Assembly: GCA_015662785.1 (NCBI GenBank)
Contig: DQTM01000132.1
Coordinates: 1-20,036 of the forward strand
Reading direction: 5' to 3'
DNA from: Sulfurospirillum arcachonense
Lineage (GTDB): Bacteria; Campylobacterota; Campylobacteria; Campylobacterales; Sulfurospirillaceae
Length of the DNA stretch: 20,036 bases
In this document: piece after piece, positions 6,655 through 14,627 of the stretch
Numbering within the stretch: position 1 is the first letter of the stretch
Layout: each line of letters begins with the position of its first letter
Notes under the pieces: generated by a model
The model's database searches: none
Seen by the model: only the letters and a program-made list of their open reading frames with translations
What the model was told of the DNA's origin: nothing
Program-made: the position numbers and the translations under genes

Positions 6655-8240
6655 ATAAGGGCTTCTTTTATCAGCGATTTTGCTACCTCTCTTCCTTGGT
6701 TTACTATATGGTTTACATCTAAATCACCTAAAAGCTTTTTCTCTTCGTAATCATCTACCTTTACAACGGTATTTATCGGTTTTTTAAAAGAGCTTAACAC
6801 TTCACATATACGTCTTAGTTTCTTTTCATTGCTTATGGCTACTATCACAGCTTTACATGACTTGACACCGTTTTGAACCAAGATACTTTTCATAGCTGCA
6901 TTACCAAAAAATACAGGCTCATTTCTATCTTGTCCTAACTTTACAAAGTTTATATCATGTTCAATAACAAGGTACTTAATGTCCATTTTTTTAAGACGAT
7001 AAACTATCTCTTGACCTAACTTTCCATAACCACACACTATGATATGGTCACTCAATCCAGAAGAGCAAATTATATGTTCCGTTTTCCTCTCTTTAACAAG
7101 TAAATCAGCTATTGATTTTATATTTTTTAGTATAAATGGAGTTATTATCATAGAAAGAGCCACCATAACTATAAGAATTTGATTTGTAACTGGGTCGAGA
7201 AGTGAACTTGAACTAGCCAATGCAAAAACTGCCAAAGAAAACTCACCTACTTGCGATATTGATAGAGCTGATTTTAATGAAATTCTTTTGTTTACTGAAG
7301 TTGAAAGTAGTATAAAAATAACTATAGATTTTATAATCATAACTGCCACTAAAAGAGCTATAATTTCTAAAAAATAATTTTGAATTATAGAAATATCTAT
7401 TTGCATACCAATTGTTATAAAAAACAGACCCAACAGAATATCTCTAAAAGGAATCAAATCAGCCTCAACTTGATGCTTATACTTGGTCTCAGATATCATC
7501 ATACCAGCTACAAAAGCTCCTAAAGAGTAAGTAAAACCAAAAGCATGTGCTAAGTAAGATGCTCCCATAACTATAAGCAATATAGAAGCTATAAATATCT
7601 CTTCACTCTCACTAGACACTACTTTTGCAAAAAATGGATTTAACAAATATTTTCCAACTAAAAACAGTAAACTAAGTACGACTATGGCACTTAGTAAAGT
7701 TTCAACAAGCAAAGATGATACAGAACTTCCTGAAGCAGTAAATATATTTATCATAAGTAAAAGTGGTATAACAGCAATATCTTGAAAAAGCAATATACCT
7801 AATACTTTTCTTCCATATATTGTATGTATATCACCATTATCATTTAAGATTTTTAGAACAATTGCAGTAGAAGAGAGAGCAAAAGCAAAACCTATGATGA
7901 TGGAACTTTTTTGTTCTATATCAAAAATATACTCTGCAATTAGAGAGAATATTCCTCCTGTTATCATGACCTGAACTAAGCCATTGAAAAAAACCTCTTT
8001 TTTCATGCTCTTTAAATGGTTTATTGAAAATTCAAGTCCTATAGTAAATATCAAAAATACTATACCAAATTCTGCTACATGGTCTAACTCTACATTTGTA
8101 CGCAATGCAAAAATATATGAAATAAGAGTTCCAGTAAAAATATAACCTATAATTGTTGGTACATGAAAACGTCTCAAAAGTAGATTTAAGAATGTCGCTA
8201 TCATAGTTGCTGTTAGTATAATGACAAGCAAATTTTCCAT
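6651..8240 (-). CDS. kefB: KefB-type monovalent cation:proton antiporter (CPA2) with TrkA-N domain
   Basis: 529 residues. Residues 1 to about 370 are a Na+/H+ exchanger domain with roughly twelve hydrophobic segments and the family stretches VPTIIGYIFTGTLI, GLEFSINHLKSM, ALSSTAIVLKIL and ISQVGEFSLAVFAL. From about 395, DHIIVCGYGKLGQEIVYRLK is a Rossmann GxGxxG nucleotide-binding fold (TrkA-N/RCK), followed by NAAMKSILVQNGV. It likely exchanges K+ or Na+ for protons under nucleotide or redox control; the ion is not certain. Its ribosome binding site (GGAGAA) lies in the 3' end of hspR, four bases upstream. In Campylobacter the same gene follows hspR, so the link is old. Confidence 0.88.
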   Translation of the reverse strand: MENLLVIILTATMIATFLNLLLRRFHVPTIIGYIFTGTLISYIFALRTNVELDHVAEFGIVFLIFTIGLEFSINHLKSMKKEVFFNGLVQVMITGGIFSLIAEYIFDIEQKSSIIIGFAFALSSTAIVLKILNDNGDIHTIYGRKVLGILLFQDIAVIPLLLMINIFTASGSSVSSLLVETLLSAIVVLSLLFLVGKYLLNPFFAKVVSSESEEIFIASILLIVMGASYLAHAFGFTYSLGAFVAGMMISETKYKHQVEADLIPFRDILLGLFFITIGMQIDISIIQNYFLEIIALLVAVMIIKSIVIFILLSTSVNKRISLKSALSISQVGEFSLAVFALASSSSLLDPVTNQILIVMVALSMIITPFILKNIKSIADLLVKERKTEHIICSSGLSDHIIVCGYGKLGQEIVYRLKKMDIKYLVIEHDINFVKLGQDRNEPVFFGNAAMKSILVQNGVKSCKAVIVAISNEKKLRRICEVLSSFKKPINTVVKVDDYEEKKLLGDLDVNHIVNQGREVAKSLIKEALI

Positions 8241-8244
8241 AAAG

Positions 8245-8613
8245 TTATTCTCCGAAGAGGATTATTTCGTAAGTGTTTTGTCTTCTTACAAGAGAGTTGC
8301 TAGTTCTTTGACCACCTTTTAGGGTGTTTATCTCTTCTCTTAATTCATCTATAATAGACTCATACTCATCTAGTTTTTCTTTAAGCTGCATAACAACATC
8401 AACACCAGCAAGATTTACACCTAAATCTCTAGTAAGTCGTAGTATCATTTTAATTCTATCTATGTTTCTTTGAGAATAAAGACGCATTTTCCCATCAGTA
8501 CGTGAAGGCATAACAAGCCCTTCTCTCTCATATTGGCGAAGAGTCTGTGGATGAATAGTTAAAACTTTTGCTACAACACTTATAAGGTAAACTGGTTCAT
8601 CATAACTATGCAT
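8245..8613 (-). CDS. hspR: HspR heat-shock repressor (MerR family)
   Basis: A 122-residue MerR-type protein. The helix-turn-helix and wing read VYLISVVAKVLTIHPQTLRQYEREGLVMPSRT followed by RLYSQRNIDRI, near-diagnostic for HspR. A coiled coil (KEKLDEYESIIDELREEINTL) follows for dimerisation. HspR represses chaperone genes and is known in Helicobacter and Campylobacter to control cbpA and its own operon. Here it lies two bases after cbpA, and its AAGGAG is inside the last cbpA codons, indicating translational coupling. The inverted repeat upstream of cbpA is a candidate operator. Confidence 0.92.
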   Translation of the reverse strand: MHSYDEPVYLISVVAKVLTIHPQTLRQYEREGLVMPSRTDGKMRLYSQRNIDRIKMILRLTRDLGVNLAGVDVVMQLKEKLDEYESIIDELREEINTLKGGQRTSNSLVRRQNTYEIILFGE

Positions 8614-8615
8614 AA

Positions 8616-9503
8616 TTATGCTCCTTCAGGAAGTTTTTCTTCCATAAGTTTTACTAATTCTTCATCTAAATCTTCAACGCTAGGGATTATAATGTTTGCT
8701 TTTAAATATAAATCGCCTTTTGTCCCAGCTTTACGGTTCATAGAGCCATACTCTTTAACTCTAAATTTTTGGTTATTTTTAGTTCCTGCTTTTACTTTTA
8801 AAGTTATCTCTTTATATAGTGTTTCTACTTTTACTTTACCACCAAAAAGAGCTGATTTCAGAGGAATATCTATGTGTTTTATAAGATCACTCCCTGTTCT
8901 TTCATACTCAGGAGATTCACTAACTTCAACGCTGAGTATCATGTCACCACGTTGTCCTTGGTAACTCTTTCCTTTACTTCTAATACGAAGTTTTTCACCA
9001 TCTTTAATGCCTGCTGGTACTTTTACATCAAAACTTTCACCACCGTAGCTAACAGTATGCTTACCACCAAGAACTGCGACATTAAAAGGTATGGTTATTC
9101 TGGCACTAACGTCTAAGTCCGGTTCGCCAAAACCACCACCAAAACCACCACCAAAACCACCTTGGCTAAAGCCTCCAAAGCCACCATTCATACCACCACC
9201 GCCACCACCAAACATACTTCTTAGTATATCATCTAAGTTTGCACCACCACCTTGCCCTTGAGCAAAGTCATGGAAATTTTGACCACCAAACATGCTATCA
9301 CCATGCTGATCATATTGTGATTTTTTAGATTTGTCACTTAGTATTTCATAAGCTGCATTTATCTCTTTAAACTTATCTTCTGCTTCTGCTTCTTTGTTGA
9401 TATCTGGATGATATTTTCTTGCCAATCTTCTATATGCTTTTTTTATCTCATCAGCACTAGCCCCTTGAGAAACTCCCAAAGTATCGTATAAACTCTTACT
9501 CAT
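8616..9503 (-). CDS. cbpA: DnaJ-class co-chaperone without zinc finger (CbpA-like)
   Basis: 295 residues. The J domain (1 to about 70) starts MSKSLYDTLGVSQGAS and has HPD at 32-34, the signature that stimulates DnaK ATPase. Next comes a Gly/Phe-rich linker, about residues 73-125 (GGGGGMNGGFGGFSQGGFGGG), then two beta-rich substrate-binding domains. There are no CxxCxGxG zinc repeats, so it is a type II J protein (CbpA) rather than canonical DnaJ. It heads the cbpA-hspR-kefB-MFS operon and is divergent from htrA, which links cytoplasmic and periplasmic protein quality control. The tandem CCACCACCAAAA look of 9130-9230 is simply the coding sequence of the glycine linker. Confidence 0.93.
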   Translation of the reverse strand: MSKSLYDTLGVSQGASADEIKKAYRRLARKYHPDINKEAEAEDKFKEINAAYEILSDKSKKSQYDQHGDSMFGGQNFHDFAQGQGGGANLDDILRSMFGGGGGGMNGGFGGFSQGGFGGGFGGGFGEPDLDVSARITIPFNVAVLGGKHTVSYGGESFDVKVPAGIKDGEKLRIRSKGKSYQGQRGDMILSVEVSESPEYERTGSDLIKHIDIPLKSALFGGKVKVETLYKEITLKVKAGTKNNQKFRVKEYGSMNRKAGTKGDLYLKANIIIPSVEDLDEELVKLMEEKLPEGA

Positions 9504-9534
9504 CCATTCTTACCTTTTAGTTAATATTGTATTT

Positions 9535-9564
9535 ATTTTAGCATAAAAGTTTAGTCTAAGTCAA
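9535..9564 (-). promoter_or_regulatory. Promoter of the cbpA-hspR operon
   Basis: On the minus strand an extended -10, TGC-TAAAAT (9543-9535), is preceded at 18 bases by TTGACT (9559-9564). The -35 overlaps the left arm of the inverted repeat at 9562-9580. The distance to the cbpA ATG fits a short leader. Confidence 0.55.
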
Positions 9565-9580
9565 TCAACCTTTATGATTG
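9562..9580. promoter_or_regulatory. Inverted repeat between cbpA and htrA, candidate HspR operator
   Basis: CAATCA (9562-9567) and TGATTG (9575-9580) are perfect six-base arms separated by seven bases. HspR sites (HAIR) have two seven-base arms with a seven-base spacer, so the geometry matches, but the arms differ from the actinobacterial consensus CTTGAGT/ACTCAAG. It overlaps the -35 of the cbpA promoter and lies upstream of htrA. A different regulator, such as CprR, could equally use it. Confidence 0.42.
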
Positions 9581-9606
9581 TTTACCATATATTAACTTCA
9601 CTTTAT

Positions 9607-9612
9607 TATACT
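9607..9612 (+). promoter_or_regulatory. Probable -10 box of htrA
   Basis: TATACT at 9607-9612 within TTTATTATACTTACAG, about 28 bases before the htrA ATG. No good -35 is found at 16 to 18 bases, as is common for this phylum. The AGGAGAT ribosome binding site follows at 9631-9637. Confidence 0.4.
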
Positions 9613-9640
9613 TACAGTATTAAAAATCAGAGGAGATATT

Positions 9641-11041
9641 ATGAAAAAAGCAATTTTACTTTCAACAATGACTGCTGTAGCTCTTGTAGCCGGCAATATA
9701 AATATAGAAAATATGCCAAACAATCCAGAGAGAATCTACCCATCGAACGAAAAAATTATTCTCTCTTACAATAACTCAATTAAAGAGATAAAAAAGAGCG
9801 TTGTAAACATTTCTACAACTAAAATGGTAGACCAAAGCAATCAACTAAATCAGATGTTAAACAATCCACTTTTTAAAGATTTTTTTGGACAAGCATTTCC
9901 AAATGTTGAACCACAAAAACGAAAAACTCACTCTCTAGGATCTGGTGTTATCATTTCTCAAAATGGATACATAGTTACAAATAACCATGTTGTAGAGGGG
10001 GCTGATGAAATCATAGTCACTCTTATAGGTCAAGACAAAGAGTACACAGCAAAGGTAATAGGGCTTGACCCTAAAACAGATTTGGCTGTTATAAAAATAG
10101 AAGCTAGTAAACTAGAAGCTGCTAAGTTTGGAAATTCTGAAAATCTTAAAGAAGGAGATTTGGTATTTGCTATAGGGAATCCTTTTGGAATTGGTGGATC
10201 AGTCACTCAAGGCATTATCTCAGCACTAAACAAAAGCGGAATCGGATTAAACCAGTATGAAAACTTTATACAAACAGACGCTTCAATCAACCCAGGTAAC
10301 TCAGGTGGTGCTTTAGTAGATAGCCGTGGTGCTCTAATAGGGATTAACAGTGCTATTCTTTCAAGAAGTGGAGGAAACAATGGTATAGGTTTTGCAATTC
10401 CATCAAAAATGGTAGCAAACATAGCTGTTTCACTCATCGAAGATGGCAGAATAGACAGAGGCTACATTGGTGTATCTATTTCAGACCTTACGAATGAGCT
10501 TAAAGAAGTTTACACAAGTAAAGGTGGAGCATTTATTTTAAATGTTGAGAAAAATTCACCAGCGTCAATAGCAGGCTTAAAACTTGGTGATTTAATTGTT
10601 GAAATAGATGGAAAGACTATTAAAAATGCAAATGATTTGAAAACTATTGTAGGAAATAAAACACCTGGTAAAACTATAAAAATCAAATACGAGAGAGATA
10701 GTAAAATCAAAAGTACAAACATAGTTTTAGCGAATATGGACCAAAGTCTAAATCCAGCTACAAAAATGGCATATATACAAGGTTTAAATCTTGAAGAACT
10801 TACAGATAAAGTAAGAGCAAGATACCAAATACCAAACCATATAAAAGGCGTGTTCGTTTCAGGAGTCAAAACGGGTTCACATGCACATAAACTTGGTTTT
10901 ATGCCTGGTGATATTATAGTGCAAGTTGACCAAATGAGTATTGAAAACTTTGATGATGTAGAAAAAGCATTAGAAGGTAAAAAGAAAAAGATAGTGTTTG
11001 TAAACAGAAATGGATACCATAAACCAATCGTTATAAAGTAA
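9641..11041 (+). CDS. htrA: Periplasmic serine protease/chaperone HtrA (DegP/Q family)
   Basis: 466 residues with an N-terminal signal peptide (MKKAILLSTMTAVALVAG). The trypsin-like domain has the triad H116 (TNNHVV), D147 (KTDLAVI) and S221 (NPGNSGGAL). Two PDZ domains follow: the first around GYIGVSISDL to ASIAGLKLGD, the second around GVFVSGVKTGS to GFMPGDIIV. It degrades or refolds damaged envelope proteins and in Campylobacter and Helicobacter is also secreted. Start choice is supported by AGGAGATATT. It is divergent from cbpA and followed after 36 bases by the CprRS-like pair, the same order as in C. jejuni, where the two-component system is reported to influence htrA. Confidence 0.95.
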   Translation: MKKAILLSTMTAVALVAGNINIENMPNNPERIYPSNEKIILSYNNSIKEIKKSVVNISTTKMVDQSNQLNQMLNNPLFKDFFGQAFPNVEPQKRKTHSLGSGVIISQNGYIVTNNHVVEGADEIIVTLIGQDKEYTAKVIGLDPKTDLAVIKIEASKLEAAKFGNSENLKEGDLVFAIGNPFGIGGSVTQGIISALNKSGIGLNQYENFIQTDASINPGNSGGALVDSRGALIGINSAILSRSGGNNGIGFAIPSKMVANIAVSLIEDGRIDRGYIGVSISDLTNELKEVYTSKGGAFILNVEKNSPASIAGLKLGDLIVEIDGKTIKNANDLKTIVGNKTPGKTIKIKYERDSKIKSTNIVLANMDQSLNPATKMAYIQGLNLEELTDKVRARYQIPNHIKGVFVSGVKTGSHAHKLGFMPGDIIVQVDQMSIENFDDVEKALEGKKKKIVFVNRNGYHKPIVIK

Positions 11042-11042
11042 A

Positions 11043-11051
11043 TGCTATAAT
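11043..11051 (+). promoter_or_regulatory. Extended -10 promoter for the two-component operon
   Basis: TGCTATAAT at 11043-11051 is a perfect extended -10 (TGnTATAAT), starting one base after the htrA stop. No strong -35 is present. Transcription would begin near 11058, about 20 bases before the response regulator ATG, giving it expression independent of htrA. Confidence 0.6.
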
Positions 11052-11077
11052 CCTCTATCTTTTAAGGAGTCTATAAT

Positions 11078-11767
11078 ATGACAAATATCTTGATGATAGA
11101 GGATGACCTCGAACTAGCAGAGATTTTAACAGAATATTTAGAGCAATTTGATATACAAGTAACTACAGCTGAAGACCCTTTCATAGGACTTTCAACTCTA
11201 AGTATGCAAGATTTTGATTTGATTATATTAGATTTGACTCTTCCTGGGATTGATGGGCTTGATGTATGTAAAGAGATAAGAAAAAAGCACTCAACACCTA
11301 TCATAATCTCATCTGCTCGTCATGACATCACAGATAAAGTAACAGCGTTAGACAATGGAGCAGATGACTACTTACCAAAACCTTACAATCCAATGGAACT
11401 TCAAGCAAGAATAAAAAGTCTTTTAAGACGAAATCAACAGACAAATAACTCAAGTGGGGAGATACAAGCTCCAGAAAAACAACAAGAGTTAATAGTTTTT
11501 GAGAATTCAATGAGTATAGAATTTTTAGGAAATGAGCTCAGTTTAACAAGAGCAGAGTATGGAATACTAAGCTATCTTATTAAAAAAGATGGTGGTGTAG
11601 TCTCAAGAGAAGAGCTAATATACAATGTTGATTCTATTAGCGAAGATACATCAAATAAAAGTATAGATGTAATTATTGGAAGAATTAGACATAAACTAAA
11701 TGAAAATTCAAAAGAACCAAAATATATACAATCAGTTCGTGGAATAGGATATAAATTTTTAAAATGA
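11078..11767 (+). CDS. cprR: OmpR-family response regulator, CprR-like
   Basis: 229 residues. The receiver domain (1 to about 118) has acidic pocket E8/D9/D10, phospho-acceptor D52 (IILDLTLPG), and K101 in YLPKPYNP. The C-terminal winged helix (about 135-229) includes LTRAEYGILSYL and SIDVIIGRIRHKLNE and ends in YIQSVRGIGYKF. The ATG follows TTTTAAGGAG. Its end overlaps the kinase start by four bases (ATGA), so the pair is translationally coupled. Order htrA - regulator - kinase next to cbpA/hspR matches the C. jejuni cprRS locus, an essential system affecting envelope and biofilm phenotypes. The name is assigned by context and domain type, not by a search. Confidence 0.85.
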   Translation: MTNILMIEDDLELAEILTEYLEQFDIQVTTAEDPFIGLSTLSMQDFDLIILDLTLPGIDGLDVCKEIRKKHSTPIIISSARHDITDKVTALDNGADDYLPKPYNPMELQARIKSLLRRNQQTNNSSGEIQAPEKQQELIVFENSMSIEFLGNELSLTRAEYGILSYLIKKDGGVVSREELIYNVDSISEDTSNKSIDVIIGRIRHKLNENSKEPKYIQSVRGIGYKFLK

Positions 11768-13008
11768 AATTTAATATAACAAGATCTTCTATATTTTTTA
11801 GCATCACTTTTGCTTTTTTACTCTCTTTGATAAGTGTTTTTTTAGCAGCCATGTTTCTTTTAGAATATGATAAACAAGAGTATACTGATAAACTCAATAA
11901 AAAATACTCTATTATTGCACGTGCTACACTTTTCCACCTTAACAACTTTATTGATGAAACAGAATTACAACAACAAATTCAAGATTATAGCATGAGAAAA
12001 ATAAATAATAATAAAATAAAAGACTACATTATAGAACAATCTGAAGTGATACAAAAAATAGAAAACAAAATTGGAAATAGTACAATACTAAAGTACAAAA
12101 AATATCACTACCTTCTTATAGAACACGAAAACACTGCTCAACTCTTTAAAGATGAAGATTACCAACCTCATAGATATGATGTTATAAAAATCATATTTGG
12201 TTTCATATTTGCCATCATAATCCTTTCATATATAATGACTATTAGAAAAATCAAACCTCTAAGACGACTAAAAAGGCAAATGGATAAATTTGGTAAGGGA
12301 AGTTTGGACATAGACTGCAAGAGAGAGGGAGAAGATGAAATTTCCCAAGTATCAAACTCTTTTCAGCATGCAGTTGAACAAATTAAAAAACTAAATAGTT
12401 CAAGACAACTATTTTTAAGAAATATAATGCATGAACTTAAAACCCCTATAACAAAAGGTCGTATAACTGCTGAGATGATACCTAGTGGTAAACAAAAAGA
12501 TAGACTTATAAGTGTTTTTGAAAAACTTGAACTTTTAATTAATGAATTTGCCTCCATAGAGCAGATAACATCTGGAGAAGGCATACAAAATATAAGACCA
12601 GCAAGGCTAATTGATATCATAGATGAATCTATCGACCTTGCTATGGTTCCTTCTAAAACACTTAAACTAGAAATTGATGCCTCTTTGATATTGAATGTAG
12701 ATTTTAGGCTGTTTACAACTGCTATCAAAAACTTAATTGACAATGGCATAAAATACTCAATAGACAATTTTGTCATTATTACTGCAACTAAAGAAAGAAT
12801 CTCATTTATAAGTAAAGGCAGTCCTCTTGAACACCCACTAGAGCACTATATTCAACCATTTATCCAAGAAAAAAACTCTCATCAAAGCTTTGGTCTTGGG
12901 TTATATATAGTAGATAATATAGTAAAAGCACATAATCTTGACTTCAAATATCGTCATAAAGATGGATTAAACTATTTTTGTTTTGAAAAAATAGAGAGTT
13001 TATTGTAG
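11764..13008 (+). CDS. cprS: Sensor histidine kinase, CprS-like
   Basis: 414 residues. TM1 is about 10-34 and TM2 about 140-160, flanking a periplasmic sensor of roughly 105 residues. A HAMP-like linker (KIKPLRRLKRQMDKFGKGSL) leads to the dimerisation domain with H223 in MHELKTPITKGR. The ATPase domain is short: N box around N323-N327 (IKNLIDNGIKYS) and G box GLGLYIVDNIV at 377-387. The kinase box MHELKTPI and the compact ATPase domain are typical of ArsS/CprS-type kinases of Campylobacterota. The signal sensed is unknown. The next gene starts 24 bases after its stop and may be in the same transcript. Confidence 0.88.
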   Translation: MKFNITRSSIFFSITFAFLLSLISVFLAAMFLLEYDKQEYTDKLNKKYSIIARATLFHLNNFIDETELQQQIQDYSMRKINNNKIKDYIIEQSEVIQKIENKIGNSTILKYKKYHYLLIEHENTAQLFKDEDYQPHRYDVIKIIFGFIFAIIILSYIMTIRKIKPLRRLKRQMDKFGKGSLDIDCKREGEDEISQVSNSFQHAVEQIKKLNSSRQLFLRNIMHELKTPITKGRITAEMIPSGKQKDRLISVFEKLELLINEFASIEQITSGEGIQNIRPARLIDIIDESIDLAMVPSKTLKLEIDASLILNVDFRLFTTAIKNLIDNGIKYSIDNFVIITATKERISFISKGSPLEHPLEHYIQPFIQEKNSHQSFGLGLYIVDNIVKAHNLDFKYRHKDGLNYFCFEKIESLL

Positions 13009-13032
13009 AATATAAAAATTCAAGGAGATACA

Positions 13033-13430
13033 ATGTCAAGTATAACTTTTGCAAAAAAGATTTAATTTCACTAGTAGATCATCATATAGCACTACTAGAG
13101 AGATTTGGGATTACCGATGAAGCTCCATTTTCTATTGTCTATTTTTCATTAGAGAATAAAGAAGAAGTAGATAGTATTGAGATTTTTCAAAAAATACTAA
13201 GACAAACTGATGCTCTTTTTCAAGTACAAAATAGTTTTATTGTTATGCTTCCAGGGACTGATTGGAACGGGGCAACTGAACTACTTTCAGGAATACAAGA
13301 CTTTTTAGACCAAAGTGCTCAAGACAACATTGTAAGTTTTCCTGAAAATGGTAAAAATGCAAAAATTCTTCTTAGAAAACTTCAAGATTTAATAGAAGAT
13401 AATTGCGAAAATATTATTAAACTAGTTTAA
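13033..13430 (+). CDS. Small degenerate GGDEF-like protein, readable only with a -1 frameshift
   Basis: A good ribosome binding site (AAGGAGATACA) precedes ATG 13033. That frame gives only MSSITFAKKI and stops at 13063-13065. The -1 frame is open from there to TAA 13428-13430. Together they give a 132-residue protein continuing MSSITFAKK then DLISLVDHHIALLERF. The join falls at 13053-13059, A_AAA_AAG in the correct phase. No ATG, GTG or TTG occurs in the -1 frame before 13245, so internal initiation cannot give the N-terminal half. The protein resembles the second half of a diguanylate-cyclase fold (LRQTDALFQV, NSFIVMLPGTDWNGATELL) but has QNSF where GGDEF should be, so it would be catalytically inactive. 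It lies just after cprS. Alternatives are a one-base deletion making a pseudogene, or a base-calling error in the A run. Confidence 0.62.
13053..13098 (+). promoter_or_regulatory. Candidate -1 ribosomal frameshift signal
   Basis: The slippery heptamer A_AAA_AAG (13053-13059) is aligned with the zero frame GCA AAA AAG. Eleven bases later a perfect seven-pair stem is possible, CTAGTAG (13071-13077) with CTACTAG (13092-13098), around a 14-base loop. Heptamer plus downstream stem is the standard layout of bacterial -1 frameshift sites such as dnaX and IS3-type elements. The spacer is slightly longer than usual and the stem is only moderately strong. Confidence 0.45.
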
Positions 13431-14627
13431 CTACTCATTCCTGAGAGTATCTAAGACATCAACTTGTGTAGCTTTATGTGCTGGATAAAAAGCAGATAGA
13501 GCTACAATCACAGCTGCACCAACTACTATCATGCTAAAATCTATTACAGACAACTCTAATGGTAATTTTGAAGAGCCATAAACGTCAGCAGGTAAACTAA
13601 TCAAATCAAATGTACCTAAAAGATAAATAGATAAAAATCCAAGAGCTATACCAAAAATCATACCACTACCACCTATGATAACTCCTAGGTATAAAAATGC
13701 TTTTTTAATCTCATCTTTATAAACGCCAAGAGAAAGAAGCAGTGCTATCTCTTTTCTTCTACTCATAACAGTCATCAAAAGTGAGCTTATAATGTTTAAA
13801 GAAGCTATGAGGATTATAAGCATTAGAACTATAAAAAGAGCACGTTTTTCAAGGGCAAGAGCAGAGAAAAAATTTCCATTCATTTGCCACCAACCTACTA
13901 CACTAAGGTAATCTGGAATTATCCCTTTAATGAGTTCTATATCTTCAAAGGGTTTATCACTATATATATGTATACCATCATAAGTGCCAGTTTTGTATCT
14001 TAGTATTTTCGAGAGTCCCTCAATAGTTGTATACATGTAGAGCTTATCGTATGCAATAAGCCCTGATTCAAAATTTGCTTTATAGGTAAATCTTTTCATC
14101 TTTGGTATCAATGAGAGACCACCTGGATCGCTTTGAGTAAAAACTATAATAAGCTTGTCTTGCATCTCAAGATAATAGTTATCCTTTATTTGTTTTCCTA
14201 CTACAATATCAAATTTACCTATTTTTTCGTCACCAATACCCTCTTTTAGTACACTATTAATCTCTTTTTCTTTCTCAAAATCCACACCAAAAAGCATGCC
14301 ACCCTCTAGTTTTTTCCCTCTTTTTGTTATAACTTGAGAAGAGAGATATGGGCTAATTTTTAATTCTGGAAATTTTTGTGAGAGTAAGTTTACATCATCA
14401 TCGCTTATCATTTTAAAACTATTTGGATGAATTGTTAGAGGATAGTTCATAGTAAAAAGCTTTCTCTCAAACTCTTTACTAAAACCATTCATTAAAGCCA
14501 TAGATACCATAAGAACCATCAGTCCAATTGCAACCCCAAAAAAGGCTAAAAAAGCACTAACAGTTATAAAAGGTTGAGATTTATCATATCTCAAGTATTT
14601 TTTTACAAGATAACTACTTATACGCAC
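13431..14627 (-). CDS. LolC/LolE-type lipoprotein-releasing permease (FtsX family)
   Basis: 398 residues in the inner membrane. The layout is one N-terminal helix (about 20-48, after SYLVKKYLRYDKSQPF), a periplasmic MacB-like domain of about 200 residues, and three helices near 263-290, 308-335 and 357-380. It ends in the FtsX-type YPAHKATQVDVLDTLRNE. LolC/E extracts outer-membrane lipoproteins and hands them to LolA, whose gene is 2.6 kb away. The ATPase LolD is not in the window. The start is GTG at 14625-14627, sharing one base with the secA TAG. Its stop directly abuts that of the convergent frameshifted gene, with no terminator visible. LolC and LolE cannot be told apart here; in this phylum a single LolC/E-like permease is common. 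Confidence 0.85.
   Translation of the reverse strand: MRISSYLVKKYLRYDKSQPFITVSAFLAFFGVAIGLMVLMVSMALMNGFSKEFERKLFTMNYPLTIHPNSFKMISDDDVNLLSQKFPELKISPYLSSQVITKRGKKLEGGMLFGVDFEKEKEINSVLKEGIGDEKIGKFDIVVGKQIKDNYYLEMQDKLIIVFTQSDPGGLSLIPKMKRFTYKANFESGLIAYDKLYMYTTIEGLSKILRYKTGTYDGIHIYSDKPFEDIELIKGIIPDYLSVVGWWQMNGNFFSALALEKRALFIVLMLIILIASLNIISSLLMTVMSRRKEIALLLSLGVYKDEIKKAFLYLGVIIGGSGMIFGIALGFLSIYLLGTFDLISLPADVYGSSKLPLELSVIDFSMIVVGAAVIVALSAFYPAHKATQVDVLDTLRNE

Noticed and set aside
9130..9230. Tandem CCACCACCAAAA repeats
   Set aside because: These encode the Gly/Phe-rich linker of the J protein; nothing further is needed to explain them.
10207..10869. Open frames antisense to htrA
   Set aside because: They overlap a clear protease gene with intact catalytic motifs, lack ribosome binding sites and have no family features.
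13245..13430. A 61-residue gene starting at ATG 13245
   Set aside because: The same frame is coding-like well upstream, and the only good ribosome binding site is at 13023-13030, so 13245 is an internal Met of the frameshifted gene.
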